From contig DATMEP010000119.1 in NCBI GenBank assembly GCA_035556755.1, positions 1 to 14,907 of the forward strand: a DNA stretch of 14,907 nt, given 5' to 3'. The notes below the pieces were generated by a model. It saw only the letters and a list, made by a program, of their open reading frames with translations. It did not search any database and was not told the origin of the DNA. Shown here piece after piece: positions 1-6,573 of the stretch. Within the stretch, counting starts at the first letter, position 1; every line of letters starts with the position of its first letter. Source of the DNA: VRUE01 sp035556755 (GTDB lineage: Bacteria > Actinomycetota > Thermoleophilia > Solirubrobacterales > 70-9). The position numbers were made by a program, and so were the translations under genes.

Positions 1-163
1 TCACCTCGAAGGCGCCCGGCTCGGGCACCTCGATCTGCTCGAGCTGGAAGGCGTCGGTCGGCTCGCCCTCGCGCTCCTGGCGGATCACCCAGGCCGCCAT
101 CGTCTCCGGCAGCGTGCCGGGCTCCACGTCCAACTTCGAGATTGCGCTGCTGTCGACGGCCAA
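1..163 (-). CDS. Crotonyl-CoA carboxylase/reductase-like zinc-type dehydrogenase, N-terminal fragment
   Basis: The gene runs off the left edge, so only the first 54 codons are visible. Read on the minus strand from a TTG at 163 it gives a short variable leader, then AAWVIRQEREGEP, DAFQLEQIEVPEP and GAFEV. This is the characteristic opening of crotonyl-CoA carboxylase/reductase (medium-chain dehydrogenase superfamily), which in the ethylmalonyl-CoA pathway carboxylates and reduces crotonyl-CoA with NADPH. The TTG start is supported by a GGAGG-type ribosome site seven bases upstream. The gene lies 41 bases after rmuC on the same strand and may be co-transcribed with it. No catalytic residue is visible in the fragment, so another long-type zinc dehydrogenase of the superfamily cannot be excluded. 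Confidence 0.62.
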   Translation of the reverse strand, partial: MAVDSSAISKLDVEPGTLPETMAAWVIRQEREGEPTDAFQLEQIEVPEPGAFEV

Positions 164-170
164 GACCGGC

Positions 171-176
171 TCCTCC
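171..176 (-). promoter_or_regulatory. Ribosome binding site for the TTG-started dehydrogenase
   Basis: The minus strand reads GGAGGA, seven bases before the TTG at 163. It is the reason for choosing that TTG as the start, because no ATG or GTG with a better site lies nearby. It falls between the rmuC stop and the dehydrogenase, so the latter has its own translation signal. Confidence 0.6.
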
Positions 177-204
177 GTGGGTCGTTTACGGGCGGGAGCG
201 AATC

Positions 205-1371
205 CTAGTCAAGCACCGGAGTGTCGGCCTCGCGCAGCTCGGGGGCCGTGATCTCCCGCACTGTGATCTCCACCGGTTCCGGCGGCTCGATCTCCTTGCC
301 CGGCGCGACGCCGAGCCCCTCGACCTTGCGCAGCTGCGGCAGCAGCCGGCGCTCCATCGAGCCGACGGCGGAGTCGTACGCGGTGGCTGCGGTCGTCAGG
401 CCCCGCCCGACCTTGTCGAAGTCGGTGAGGAACTTGGCGAAGCGCGCGTGCAGCGTCCCCGCCGCCTCGGCGATCTCCGCCGCCTCGGTGACCATCTGCT
501 CCTGGCGCCAGCCGAGCTCCATCGTCCGCAGCAGTCCGATCAAGGAGGTCGGGCTGACGACGAGCACGTTGCGCTCCAGCGCGTAGTCGAAGAGCGTCGG
601 GTCGGAGGCGAAGGCGGCGTGCATCGCCGGCTCGTTGGGGATGAAGCAGATCACCAGGTCCGGCATCTCACCCGGCTTGAACTGGCCCTGGTAGTCCTTG
701 GAGCTGAGGCTGCGGATGTGCTCGCGCGCCTGCCTCGCGTGGCGCTCTAGCTGGGCGAGCCGGTCGCCCTCGACCTCGGCCTCCTGGGCGTCGAGGAAGG
801 CGTCGAGCGGGACCTTGGAGTCGGCGATGAAGGAGCGGCCCTCGGGAAGCATGAAACGAGCGTCCGGCCGCAAGTTGCCATCTTCGGTGCGGAGGGTCTC
901 CTGCAGCTCGAAGTCGACGTGCTCGGTCATCCCGGCGATCTCCACGCAGCGACGCAGTTGCAGCTCGCCCCACTGGCCGCGGGTCTGCGGTTGGCGCAGC
1001 GCCTTCTTCAGGCCGGCGGTCTCGGAGTTCAGGTTGCCGACCGTCTGCCCGACCTGCTCGATCAGGGTGCGGGTCTGCAGGTCGGTTTCGCCGCGCTTGC
1101 GGACCTCCTGCTCGATCTTCTCCTGGCCCTTGGAGATCTTCTCGGCCAGCGCCTTGATCTCAGCCTCGCGCCGTTGCAGGGCGGCTTCGGCGGTCTTGGC
1201 GTCGACTTCTCGCGACTCGGCGTTCATCCGCTGCAGGTCGGCGACCGCCTTCGAGGTCGCCTCCTGGATCGCCGGCCCGAGGTCGGGCGCCTCTTCTCGG
1301 GCACGGAAGAGGAGCGCGAAGAGGAGCCCCGCGGCGAGCAGGACGACGGAAATGGCCAGAACGGCAGTCAT
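205..1371 (-). CDS. rmuC: RmuC-family DNA recombination protein
   Basis: RmuC proteins limit inversions and rearrangements at short inverted repeats; the core is related to PD-(D/E)XK nuclease folds. The 388-residue product has an N-terminal membrane helix (about residues 2-23), a long Glu/Lys/Arg/Gln-rich stretch predicted as coiled coil (about 25-125), and the RmuC core. Family signatures visible in the core are RGQWGELQL (131-139), DSKVPLDAF (184-192), a later FIPNEPAMHAAF segment and VVSPTSLIGLLRTM. The C-terminal tail is acidic and low complexity. Length and order match the family. The ATG at 1371 is chosen because it places the membrane helix at the very N-terminus; no strong ribosome site is visible. 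It sits 71 bases downstream of the lipoprotein gene and 41 bases upstream of the dehydrogenase. Confidence 0.93.
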   Translation of the reverse strand: MTAVLAISVVLLAAGLLFALLFRAREEAPDLGPAIQEATSKAVADLQRMNAESREVDAKTAEAALQRREAEIKALAEKISKGQEKIEQEVRKRGETDLQTRTLIEQVGQTVGNLNSETAGLKKALRQPQTRGQWGELQLRRCVEIAGMTEHVDFELQETLRTEDGNLRPDARFMLPEGRSFIADSKVPLDAFLDAQEAEVEGDRLAQLERHARQAREHIRSLSSKDYQGQFKPGEMPDLVICFIPNEPAMHAAFASDPTLFDYALERNVLVVSPTSLIGLLRTMELGWRQEQMVTEAAEIAEAAGTLHARFAKFLTDFDKVGRGLTTAATAYDSAVGSMERRLLPQLRKVEGLGVAPGKEIEPPEPVEITVREITAPELREADTPVLD

Positions 1372-1442
1372 ACGACGATGCTGACGACCTGATCAGACGT
1401 GATCGAAGACCCCGTAGGCCGCAAAATCAGAGGTTGTGCGAC

Positions 1443-1943
1443 CTACGGGAGGAGGACGTCGTTCTCGGAGGACGTGCGGTAGTCGCCGACGACGAGGCGG
1501 CCCGGTTTGGCGCCAGGCACATCCGCGGCGGTGACCGTGTAGATGCCGGTCGGCAGCCTGGTCTGCATGGTGACGGCGGCGTTGGCCGCGAGCAGCTCCG
1601 AGGTGGTGTCGATGCCCCGACCGCGGACCTCGAGCCGGGAGTCGGTGTCGGTCAGGTTGGCGGCGACGAGAACGACGTCGAGGGGAGCGTCGCTGTCGAC
1701 TCGCGGCTGCCCGGCGTCGACGTTCTGGGGGATCTGCTGTCTCGGTTCGGGCCCGATCGCGATCCGGCCCGGCTGCACCATGATCGCGTCGTCGCCGACG
1801 GTGACGCTGACCCGGGTCGGCGGCTGCGGCCTCGGTTCGTTGGCGTGCTCTTCGGCGCCGCAGCCGGCGACCGCCAGCACCAGCGCAGCCGCAAGCGCCC
1901 CGAACGCAGGGACTGGCGCCCGTCTGCCTCTCCAACGACCCAT
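1443..1943 (-). CDS. Small secreted lipoprotein, unknown function
   Basis: The 166-residue product begins with a basic n-region (RWRGRR), a hydrophobic Ala/Leu stretch and a lipobox VAGC at residues 25-28, so it is predicted to be lipid-anchored on the outer face of the membrane. The mature part has the look of a small beta-sandwich: alternating hydrophobic strands such as RVSVTVGDDAIMV, LDVVLVAANLTD and GIYTVTAADV, and a closing RLVVGDYRTSSENDVLLP. I see no catalytic motif and no cysteine after the lipobox. I do not recognise the family; a cupredoxin-like or Ig-like carrier fold is possible, but copper ligands are not evident. It starts 12 bases after the ygfZ stop, so co-transcription with ygfZ is likely. 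Confidence 0.8.
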   Translation of the reverse strand: MGRWRGRRAPVPAFGALAAALVLAVAGCGAEEHANEPRPQPPTRVSVTVGDDAIMVQPGRIAIGPEPRQQIPQNVDAGQPRVDSDAPLDVVLVAANLTDTDSRLEVRGRGIDTTSELLAANAAVTMQTRLPTGIYTVTAADVPGAKPGRLVVGDYRTSSENDVLLP

Positions 1944-1955
1944 CGTGGGCGGAAT

Positions 1956-2936
1956 CTAGCCGAACGGCAGGTCGACGACCCGCGCCGTAACGTCATCTTC
2001 ACCTACAGCCAGCTCGGCACCGGGCTCCGCCTCGCGCCGGACGATCGCCAGCGCGATCGGCCCGTGGGCGGGTGAGACGCAGGCGCTGCCGACCCGGCCG
2101 ACCTCCTTCTCGCCCAGTCGCAGCGAGGTCCCGGGCTCGGCCGGAGCGCTCAGCTCGAGCCCACGCAGGTGCCGGTTCGGCCGTCCCTTGTAGTGGAGGC
2201 GGGCGACCGGCTCCTGGCCGATGTAGCAGCCCTTGGTGAAGTCGACGGCCGCCTCGACGATCCCCGCCTCGGCCGGCATCGTCTCGGTGCTCATCTCGGC
2301 GCCGAAGCGGGGCGTCCCGGACTCGATCCGCAGGATTTCCGCCGCCTCGGGGCCGACCTCCACCGCGCCGGCCTCGACCAGAGCCTCGCGCAGGCGCTCG
2401 ACCTTGCCGGCGAGGTCTCCGGACTGAGAATCCGGCAACCCGGCGATCAGGTCGAGTCCGTTCGGGGTTCCGACGACGATGCAGTCGACGCCACCGATCC
2501 GGCTCGGCTCGGCGGCGTGCTCGGGCAGCGCCGCGGTACCGGCGACGGCCGCGCTCTGCGGCCCGATCAGCGAGAGGATCGCCCGCTCCGCAGTGAGGTC
2601 GGCGACCTCGACGTCACGGCCGATCTTGTACATCTCGAGGTGGCGCCGGGCAGCCCCCAGCGCCTCCGGCTCGGTGTCGATCCAGACCTCCTCCGGTGCC
2701 AGGCGCAGCACCCGCATGTCCGCCTGCATGTGCCCCTTGCGGTCGAGCAGCGCCGCGTAGTGCCCATCGCCGGGGGCGAGCCCCTCGACGTCGTTGGTCA
2801 GCTGGCCCTGCAGGTACTCGGCCGCCTCCGGGCCGGAGGCGAGCAGCTTGCCCCGCGCAGAGCGGTCGAGCAGGCCGCACTCCTCGCGCAGCTGGCGGTA
2901 CTGGGCGTCCAGCTCGAGTAGTCCCGATTCGGCCAT
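1956..2936 (-). CDS. ygfZ: YgfZ/GcvT-type folate-binding protein
   Basis: This is a 326-residue member of the YgfZ family, aminomethyltransferase-fold proteins that bind folate and support iron-sulfur enzymes (in E. coli including the tRNA methylthiotransferase MiaB). The diagnostic motif KGCYIGQE is present at residues 235-242, with the conserved cysteine at 237, followed by VARLHYKGRPNR. The N-terminal half contains RSARGKLLASGPEAAEYLQGQ and LTNDVEGL, typical of the family's first domain. The length is normal for the family. It is the first gene of the leftward operon and diverges from the multicopper oxidase gene across a 108-base region containing a metal-box-like array. Its link to iron-sulfur metabolism makes shared metal control plausible, but this is inference. 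Confidence 0.93.
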   Translation of the reverse strand: MAESGLLELDAQYRQLREECGLLDRSARGKLLASGPEAAEYLQGQLTNDVEGLAPGDGHYAALLDRKGHMQADMRVLRLAPEEVWIDTEPEALGAARRHLEMYKIGRDVEVADLTAERAILSLIGPQSAAVAGTAALPEHAAEPSRIGGVDCIVVGTPNGLDLIAGLPDSQSGDLAGKVERLREALVEAGAVEVGPEAAEILRIESGTPRFGAEMSTETMPAEAGIVEAAVDFTKGCYIGQEPVARLHYKGRPNRHLRGLELSAPAEPGTSLRLGEKEVGRVGSACVSPAHGPIALAIVRREAEPGAELAVGEDDVTARVVDLPFG

Positions 2937-2973
2937 CGGCTTCCGATTCTAGGAGCGTTCCGCCGCGGGCAGA

Positions 2974-3016
2974 TTTAGACTCGCCTAAAATCGAATTTAG
3001 ATGTGTCAAAATCTAG
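2974..3016. promoter_or_regulatory. DtxR-family-like operator array with embedded -10 element
   Basis: In an otherwise GC-rich region, half-sites recur every 11 bases: TTTAG at 2974, CTAAA at 2985, TTTAG at 2996, and a degenerate CAAAA at 3007. Neighbouring pairs form overlapping dyads: TTTAGACTCGCCTAAA at 2974-2989 (arms TTTAG/CTAAA, 6-base centre) and CTAAAATCGAATTTAG at 2985-3000 (palindromic at 14 of 16 positions). The first resembles the TTTAGGC-NN-GCCTAAA style of DtxR/MntR/IdeR-type boxes. A plus-strand -10-like TAAAAT lies inside it at 2986-2991, so bound repressor would cover the promoter. It precedes the metal operon that encodes a DtxR-family protein. The assignment to that regulator is inference. 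Confidence 0.6.
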
Positions 3017-3044
3017 CCATCGACGCCACCTGCCCACCTCACGC

Positions 3045-4184
3045 ATGAGCGACAGCCGAATCAGCAGACGCAAGCTCCTCGGGGCCGCGGCGACGGTGCC
3101 GGCGGCAGCCGGGCTCCACAGCCTCGTCTCGCGGGGTGGGCTTGGCGGCGCCCCCGCCCAGGCCAAGCCGAACGGGAATGGGGGGAAGGGCCAGAGCGGT
3201 CACGAGGGGTTCGCTCACGCCACCTTCGCTCCGGGCCGCGGCGTCGACCACCGGCGCAACGGGTTCAACCCCACCGAGCTGCTGCGTGATTTCGACTACG
3301 GCAAGACGCGGCGGACGGCCAGCGGCCGCGTCGTCCGCGAATGGGAGATCGTCGCCCAGGACCGCGAGCTGGAAGTCGCACCGGGGGTCAAGTACGAAGC
3401 GTGGACCTACAACGGCCGTGTGCCCGGTCCGACCCTGCGAGCCCGCGAGGGAGAGCGGTTGCGGATCCGCTTGATCAACGGCTCCGAACACCCTCACACG
3501 ATGCACTTCCACGGCATCCACCCCTCGCTGATGGACGGCGTGCCGGGGATCGGCGAGAGCCTGGGCGCCGGCCAGATCGAGCCCGGCGAAGCGTTCACCT
3601 ACGAATTCGAGGCCGAGCCGTTCGGGCTCCACCTCTACCACTGCCACGTCGCGCCGCTCGCCGCCCACATCTCGCGCGGGCTCTACGGCGCCTTCGTCAT
3701 CGACCCCAAGCAGGGCCGGCCCGAAGCCGACGAGATGGTGATGGTGATGAACGGGTTCGACACCAACTTCGACCTCGCCAACGAGGTCTACGCGGTCAAC
3801 ACGGTCGGCTTCCACTACGTCAACGAGCCGATCAGGGTGAAGCGCGACGAGCTGGTCCGGATCTACCTGGTCAACGTGCTCGAGTTCGACCCGATCAACT
3901 CCTTCCACGTCCACGCCAACTTCTTCCAGCACTACCCGACCGGGACCTCGCTGGAGCCGACCGAGTTCACGGACACGGTGATCCAGGGCCAGGGCCAGCG
4001 GGCGGTCCTCGAGCTGAAGTTCCCCTTCGACGGCGACTACATGTTCCACGCCCACGTCAGCGAGTTCGCCGAGCTGGGCTGGACCGGGTTCTTCCGGGTC
4101 GGCGACCCGTCGCTGCTGAGCTCGGCCGCCGCCGCGGCCGCCTACTGCAAGCTGCCCTGGGGCGGCAACGGGGGGGCGGCCTGA
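3045..4184 (+). CDS. Tat-exported two-domain multicopper oxidase
   Basis: The 379-residue product starts MSDSRISRRKLLGAAA, a twin-arginine export signal, so folded, copper-loaded protein is expected outside the membrane. Two cupredoxin domains supply all four His-X-His pairs of a trinuclear copper cluster: HFH at 154-156, HCH at 199-201, HVH at 288-290 and HAH at 335-337. Type 1 copper ligands are H151, C200 and H208; the axial position (where NirK has Met) is L213, as in high-potential laccases. Domain 2 has no type 1 cysteine. It therefore resembles two-domain laccases with the blue copper in domain 1 rather than nitrite reductase. The substrate is unknown; ferroxidase or Mn(II) oxidase activity fits the neighbours. 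ATG 3045 is preferred over GTG 3003, which would put the Tat motif 14 residues further in and lies inside the operator array. The stop overlaps the next start (TGATG). Confidence 0.9.
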   Translation: MSDSRISRRKLLGAAATVPAAAGLHSLVSRGGLGGAPAQAKPNGNGGKGQSGHEGFAHATFAPGRGVDHRRNGFNPTELLRDFDYGKTRRTASGRVVREWEIVAQDRELEVAPGVKYEAWTYNGRVPGPTLRAREGERLRIRLINGSEHPHTMHFHGIHPSLMDGVPGIGESLGAGQIEPGEAFTYEFEAEPFGLHLYHCHVAPLAAHISRGLYGAFVIDPKQGRPEADEMVMVMNGFDTNFDLANEVYAVNTVGFHYVNEPIRVKRDELVRIYLVNVLEFDPINSFHVHANFFQHYPTGTSLEPTEFTDTVIQGQGQRAVLELKFPFDGDYMFHAHVSEFAELGWTGFFRVGDPSLLSSAAAAAAYCKLPWGGNGGAA

Positions 4185-5404
4185 TGGAGGCCGCCGCCCG
4201 TGCCGAGCGCGCTCCCGGGGGTCGCCTACCGCCCTGGGCGCTGGGCGCGATCCCGCTGGCCCTGATCGCGGCGGCGATCGGCGCCTTCGCCCTGCTCGGC
4301 GGCCCGGGGCTCGGCGAGCGGACCGGACCGCCGGTCGAGGAGGTCGTGATCGAGCGCACGGTGCTGCGGCCCGGCGAGATCGAGCTGACCCTGCGCAACG
4401 ACGGTCCCGACCCGGTCGAAATCGCCCAGGTGGCGATCAACGACGCATATGCGCCCTTCACCGCCACCGATGGGCTCGAGATCGGCCGGCTCAGCTCGAC
4501 CACTATGCAGATCGAGTACCCGTGGATCGAGGGCGAGGCCTACGAGATCTTCGTCCTCACCTCCTCGGGCGGAACGATCGACGCCGCGATCCCGGTCGCC
4601 ACCGAGACTCCCGAGGCCGATCTCAGCTTCTACGGCCTGATGGCGCTGCTCGGGATCTACGTCGGCGTGATCCCGGTCAGCCTCGGGATGCTCTGGCTCC
4701 CCTTCGTGCGCCGCATCGACGCCCGCTGGATCGGGGCCCTGATCGCCTTCACCGTCGGCCTGCTCGCCTTCCTCGGGATCGACGCCGGGCTCGAGGGTCT
4801 GGAGATCGCCGGCGAGGCACCGAGCGCCTTCGGCGGCGCCAGTCTGGTCTTTGCCGGCGGCCTGCTCGCCTACCTGCTGCTGGCCGCCATCGACGCCCAC
4901 CTGAGCCGTCGCCGTGAGGCGTCGAAGCGGGCTGCGACGCAGGGCGGTCTTTACCTGGGGCTGCTGGTGGCGATCGGGATCGGCCTCCACAACCTCGGCG
5001 AGGGGCTGGCGATCGGTTCGGCCTACGCCACCGGCGCGCTCGCGCTCGGTGCATTCCTCGTCGTCGGCTTCGCGATCCACAACACGACCGAGGGGTTGGC
5101 GATCGTCGCCCCGCTGCGTGAGGACGGCAACGCGTCGCGCCCCAGCTTCGGCTACCTCGGCGGGCTCGGGCTGATCGCCGGAGCTCCGGCGATCCTCGGG
5201 GCGTGGATCGGCGCCGCCGCCTTCAATCCGAGTCTCGCCGCCCTCCTGTTCGGCATCGGCGTCGGCGCGATCGCCCGCGTGATCGTGCAACTGGCGCCGG
5301 CGATGCAGGACGCCGACGGCCGCCTGCTGTACCCGCTCTCGGTCGCCGGCCTGATCGCCGGCATGGCCGTCCTCTACGTGACCGGCCTGCTGGTCTCGGT
5401 CTAG
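4184..5404 (+). CDS. ZIP-family divalent metal transporter with N-terminal extracytoplasmic domain
   Basis: This is a 406-residue membrane protein. Residues about 18-40 form a membrane helix, followed by roughly 100 residues of beta-rich, Ig-like sequence (for example TVLRPGEIELTLRNDG and YEIFVLTSSGGTID) predicted outside the membrane, then about eight hydrophobic helices. The ZIP signature is present twice: HNLGEG at 269-274 and HNTTEG at 299-304, the metal-binding sites of the fourth and fifth ZIP helices. ZIP proteins move Zn, Fe or Mn ions toward the cytoplasm. The N-terminal domain is not part of ordinary ZIP proteins and makes this one about 150 residues longer. Translation is coupled to the oxidase gene by a one-base overlap, and the repressor gene follows after three bases. 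The transported metal cannot be told from sequence alone; MntR-like ligands in the regulator favour Mn or Fe. Confidence 0.9.
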   Translation: MEAAARAERAPGGRLPPWALGAIPLALIAAAIGAFALLGGPGLGERTGPPVEEVVIERTVLRPGEIELTLRNDGPDPVEIAQVAINDAYAPFTATDGLEIGRLSSTTMQIEYPWIEGEAYEIFVLTSSGGTIDAAIPVATETPEADLSFYGLMALLGIYVGVIPVSLGMLWLPFVRRIDARWIGALIAFTVGLLAFLGIDAGLEGLEIAGEAPSAFGGASLVFAGGLLAYLLLAAIDAHLSRRREASKRAATQGGLYLGLLVAIGIGLHNLGEGLAIGSAYATGALALGAFLVVGFAIHNTTEGLAIVAPLREDGNASRPSFGYLGGLGLIAGAPAILGAWIGAAAFNPSLAALLFGIGVGAIARVIVQLAPAMQDADGRLLYPLSVAGLIAGMAVLYVTGLLVSV

Positions 5405-5407
5405 GCC

Positions 5408-5866
5408 ATGGCGACCGGAGGCGGCCGTGCGGGAAGGGCGACGAACACCGAGGCGATCGAGGATTACGCGAAGGCGATCTACGCCCTCTCCCAGCAGCGC
5501 AAGGGGCCGGTGCTCAACGGCGAGGTGGCGCAGCGGCTGGGCGTGACGCCCGCGACCGCGACGTCGATGCTGAAACGGCTCGACGAGATGGGCCTGGTCG
5601 AGCACACGCCATATAAGGGGGTGACGTTGACGCCGGCCGGCGAGAAGGTCGCGCTGGAGGTGATTCGCCACCACCGTTTGATCGAGGCCTACCTCTCCGA
5701 GGCCCTGGGGATGCCCGAGGACCGCGTCCACGCGGAGGCCGAGGTGCTCGAGCACTACATCTCCGAGGACCTGGAGCTGCTGATCGCGGCCAAACTGGGG
5801 GAGCCGAGCCACGATCCCCACGGGAAGGCGATCCCGGGGCCGGATCTGAAGCCTCCGGCGGAGTAG
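5408..5866 (+). CDS. DtxR/MntR-family metal-dependent transcriptional repressor
   Basis: This is a 152-residue two-domain regulator. Residues about 13-75 form the winged helix (EAIEDYAKAIYAL, then GEVAQRLGVTPATATSML with the recognition helix, then the wing LVEHTPYKGVTLT). Residues about 76-145 are the dimerisation and metal-binding domain, ending in DPHGKAIPGPD as in DtxR/IdeR. The SH3-like third domain of DtxR is absent. Predicted metal ligands are D19, H89, E93, H108, E112, E115 and H116. The DtxR cysteine ligand (Cys102) is replaced by Glu112, and DtxR Met10 by Asp19, as in the Mn-sensing MntR. However, the position of MntR Glu11 is Lys22 here, so the site is intermediate. It is encoded three bases after the ZIP gene and probably represses its own operon through the array at 2974-3016. 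Confidence 0.92.
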   Translation: MATGGGRAGRATNTEAIEDYAKAIYALSQQRKGPVLNGEVAQRLGVTPATATSMLKRLDEMGLVEHTPYKGVTLTPAGEKVALEVIRHHRLIEAYLSEALGMPEDRVHAEAEVLEHYISEDLELLIAAKLGEPSHDPHGKAIPGPDLKPPAE

Positions 5867-5877
5867 GCTTGGCCGCG

Positions 5878-6240
5878 ATGGGTCTTGCGAGCGATTTTCA
5901 ACTGATCGTCGACACGCTGCCGCCGGACTGGACGGACCTCGAGGTGGATCTGCGGATCGACGACGAGAGTCAGTACATCGATACCGCCGTGGCCGTGAGC
6001 CAGGTCAACGCGCAGCCCTATTCAGAGGCGGACTGGCACTGGCGGTTGCTGGTCGCTCACAGCTTTGGGCACGCTGCTGCGCCGGAGAGCGTGATGGGGG
6101 TGCTGCGCAAGCTCGACGAGGAAGGCGTCAGCGGCGAGATGCAGGTGCGCGAGGTGCGCGAGGGACGGGCCGAGGTCGTGCAGATGTGGGGCCGTCCGGA
6201 GAGCGTCCGCGAAGAGTTCCGCCAGCGCCGCGCGTTGTAG
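5878..6240 (+). CDS. Conserved-looking hypothetical protein
   Basis: The 120-residue soluble, acidic product is not recognised. It has a compact alpha/beta look: ASDFQLIVDTLPPDW, a beta strand LEVDLRIDDESQYIDTAVAVSQVNA, a region with several Trp and His (SEADWHWRLLVAHSFGHAA), a helix ESVMGVLRKLDEEG, and two strands ending in VVQMWGR. The HWRLL...HSFGHAA stretch is His-rich, but there is no evidence that it binds metal. It has no signal peptide or membrane helix. The ATG at 5878 lies 11 bases after the repressor stop. A TTG at 5869 with GGAG five bases upstream would add three residues and is an equal alternative. It is three bases from the next gene and so belongs to the same apparent operon, but a role in metal control is only suggested by position. 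Confidence 0.78.
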   Translation: MGLASDFQLIVDTLPPDWTDLEVDLRIDDESQYIDTAVAVSQVNAQPYSEADWHWRLLVAHSFGHAAAPESVMGVLRKLDEEGVSGEMQVREVREGRAEVVQMWGRPESVREEFRQRRAL

Positions 6241-6243
6241 CCG

Positions 6244-6573
6244 GTGGCCCGCGTCGTCGCCGTCGCGTCCGACCTGCTGCTCGGCAGCAAGGTCGAGGCG
6301 ATGCTGAGCGCGGCAGGTCATGACGTGACCCTGTCGCCGGCGCTGGCCGAGGCGCCGCTCGATGCCGCCGAGCTCGTGGTCGCCGATCTCGACACGGCGA
6401 ATCCGGAGGCTCTGGTCGGCCTCGGCATTCCGGTCCTCGGCTACTACTCCCACGTCGACGTCGAGACCCGCGAGGCCGCGGAGGCGGCCGGCGTCGACAT
6501 GGTCGTCCCCCGATCGCGGATGGCCCGCGAACTTCCGCAGCTGGCCGAGCGACTGCTCAGCGGTCGAGCCTGA
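6244..6573 (+). CDS. Degenerate receiver-domain-like protein
   Basis: The 109-residue product starts at a GTG three bases after the upstream stop. The order of elements resembles a CheY-like receiver fold: strand RVVAVASDLLLGSKVEAML, strand DVTLSP, strand ELVVADLDTANPEAL with Asp residues where the phosphoacceptor would be, strand IPVLGYYSHVDVETREAAEAAG, and VDMVVPRSRMARELPQLAERLL. The conserved Lys after the last strand is replaced by Arg in VPRS, so phosphorylation in the usual way is doubtful. There is no output domain. It could be a stand-alone pseudo-receiver that acts by protein contact. Its final 17 bases overlap the end of the convergent solute-binding protein gene. Confidence 0.78.
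   Translation: MARVVAVASDLLLGSKVEAMLSAAGHDVTLSPALAEAPLDAAELVVADLDTANPEALVGLGIPVLGYYSHVDVETREAAEAAGVDMVVPRSRMARELPQLAERLLSGRA

Noticed and set aside
142..1392. Several plus-strand open frames across the first 1.4 kb
   Set aside because: All overlap rmuC on the minus strand and have low-complexity Arg/Ser/Leu-rich translations without recognisable domains.
3004..3009. Perfect minus-strand -35 hexamer TTGACA as a ygfZ promoter
   Set aside because: No acceptable -10 element lies 16-18 bases downstream (AGGCGA, TAGGCG or GGCGAG), so the match is not enough by itself.
3003..3044. GTG at 3003 as the oxidase start
   Set aside because: It would place 14 residues before the Tat signal and put the start codon within the operator array; ATG 3045 gives a normal twin-arginine leader.
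3341..4183. Upstream part of the plus-strand open frame that leads into the ZIP gene
   Set aside because: This part lies over the oxidase gene in another frame and encodes Arg/Pro/Ala-rich sequence without homology; the ZIP protein begins at ATG 4184.
4226..5821. Long open frame of 531 codons on the minus strand opposite the ZIP and repressor genes
   Set aside because: It is an antisense shadow of high-GC coding DNA: Asp/Arg/Gly/His-rich, no domain, and it lies over two confidently identified genes on the other strand.
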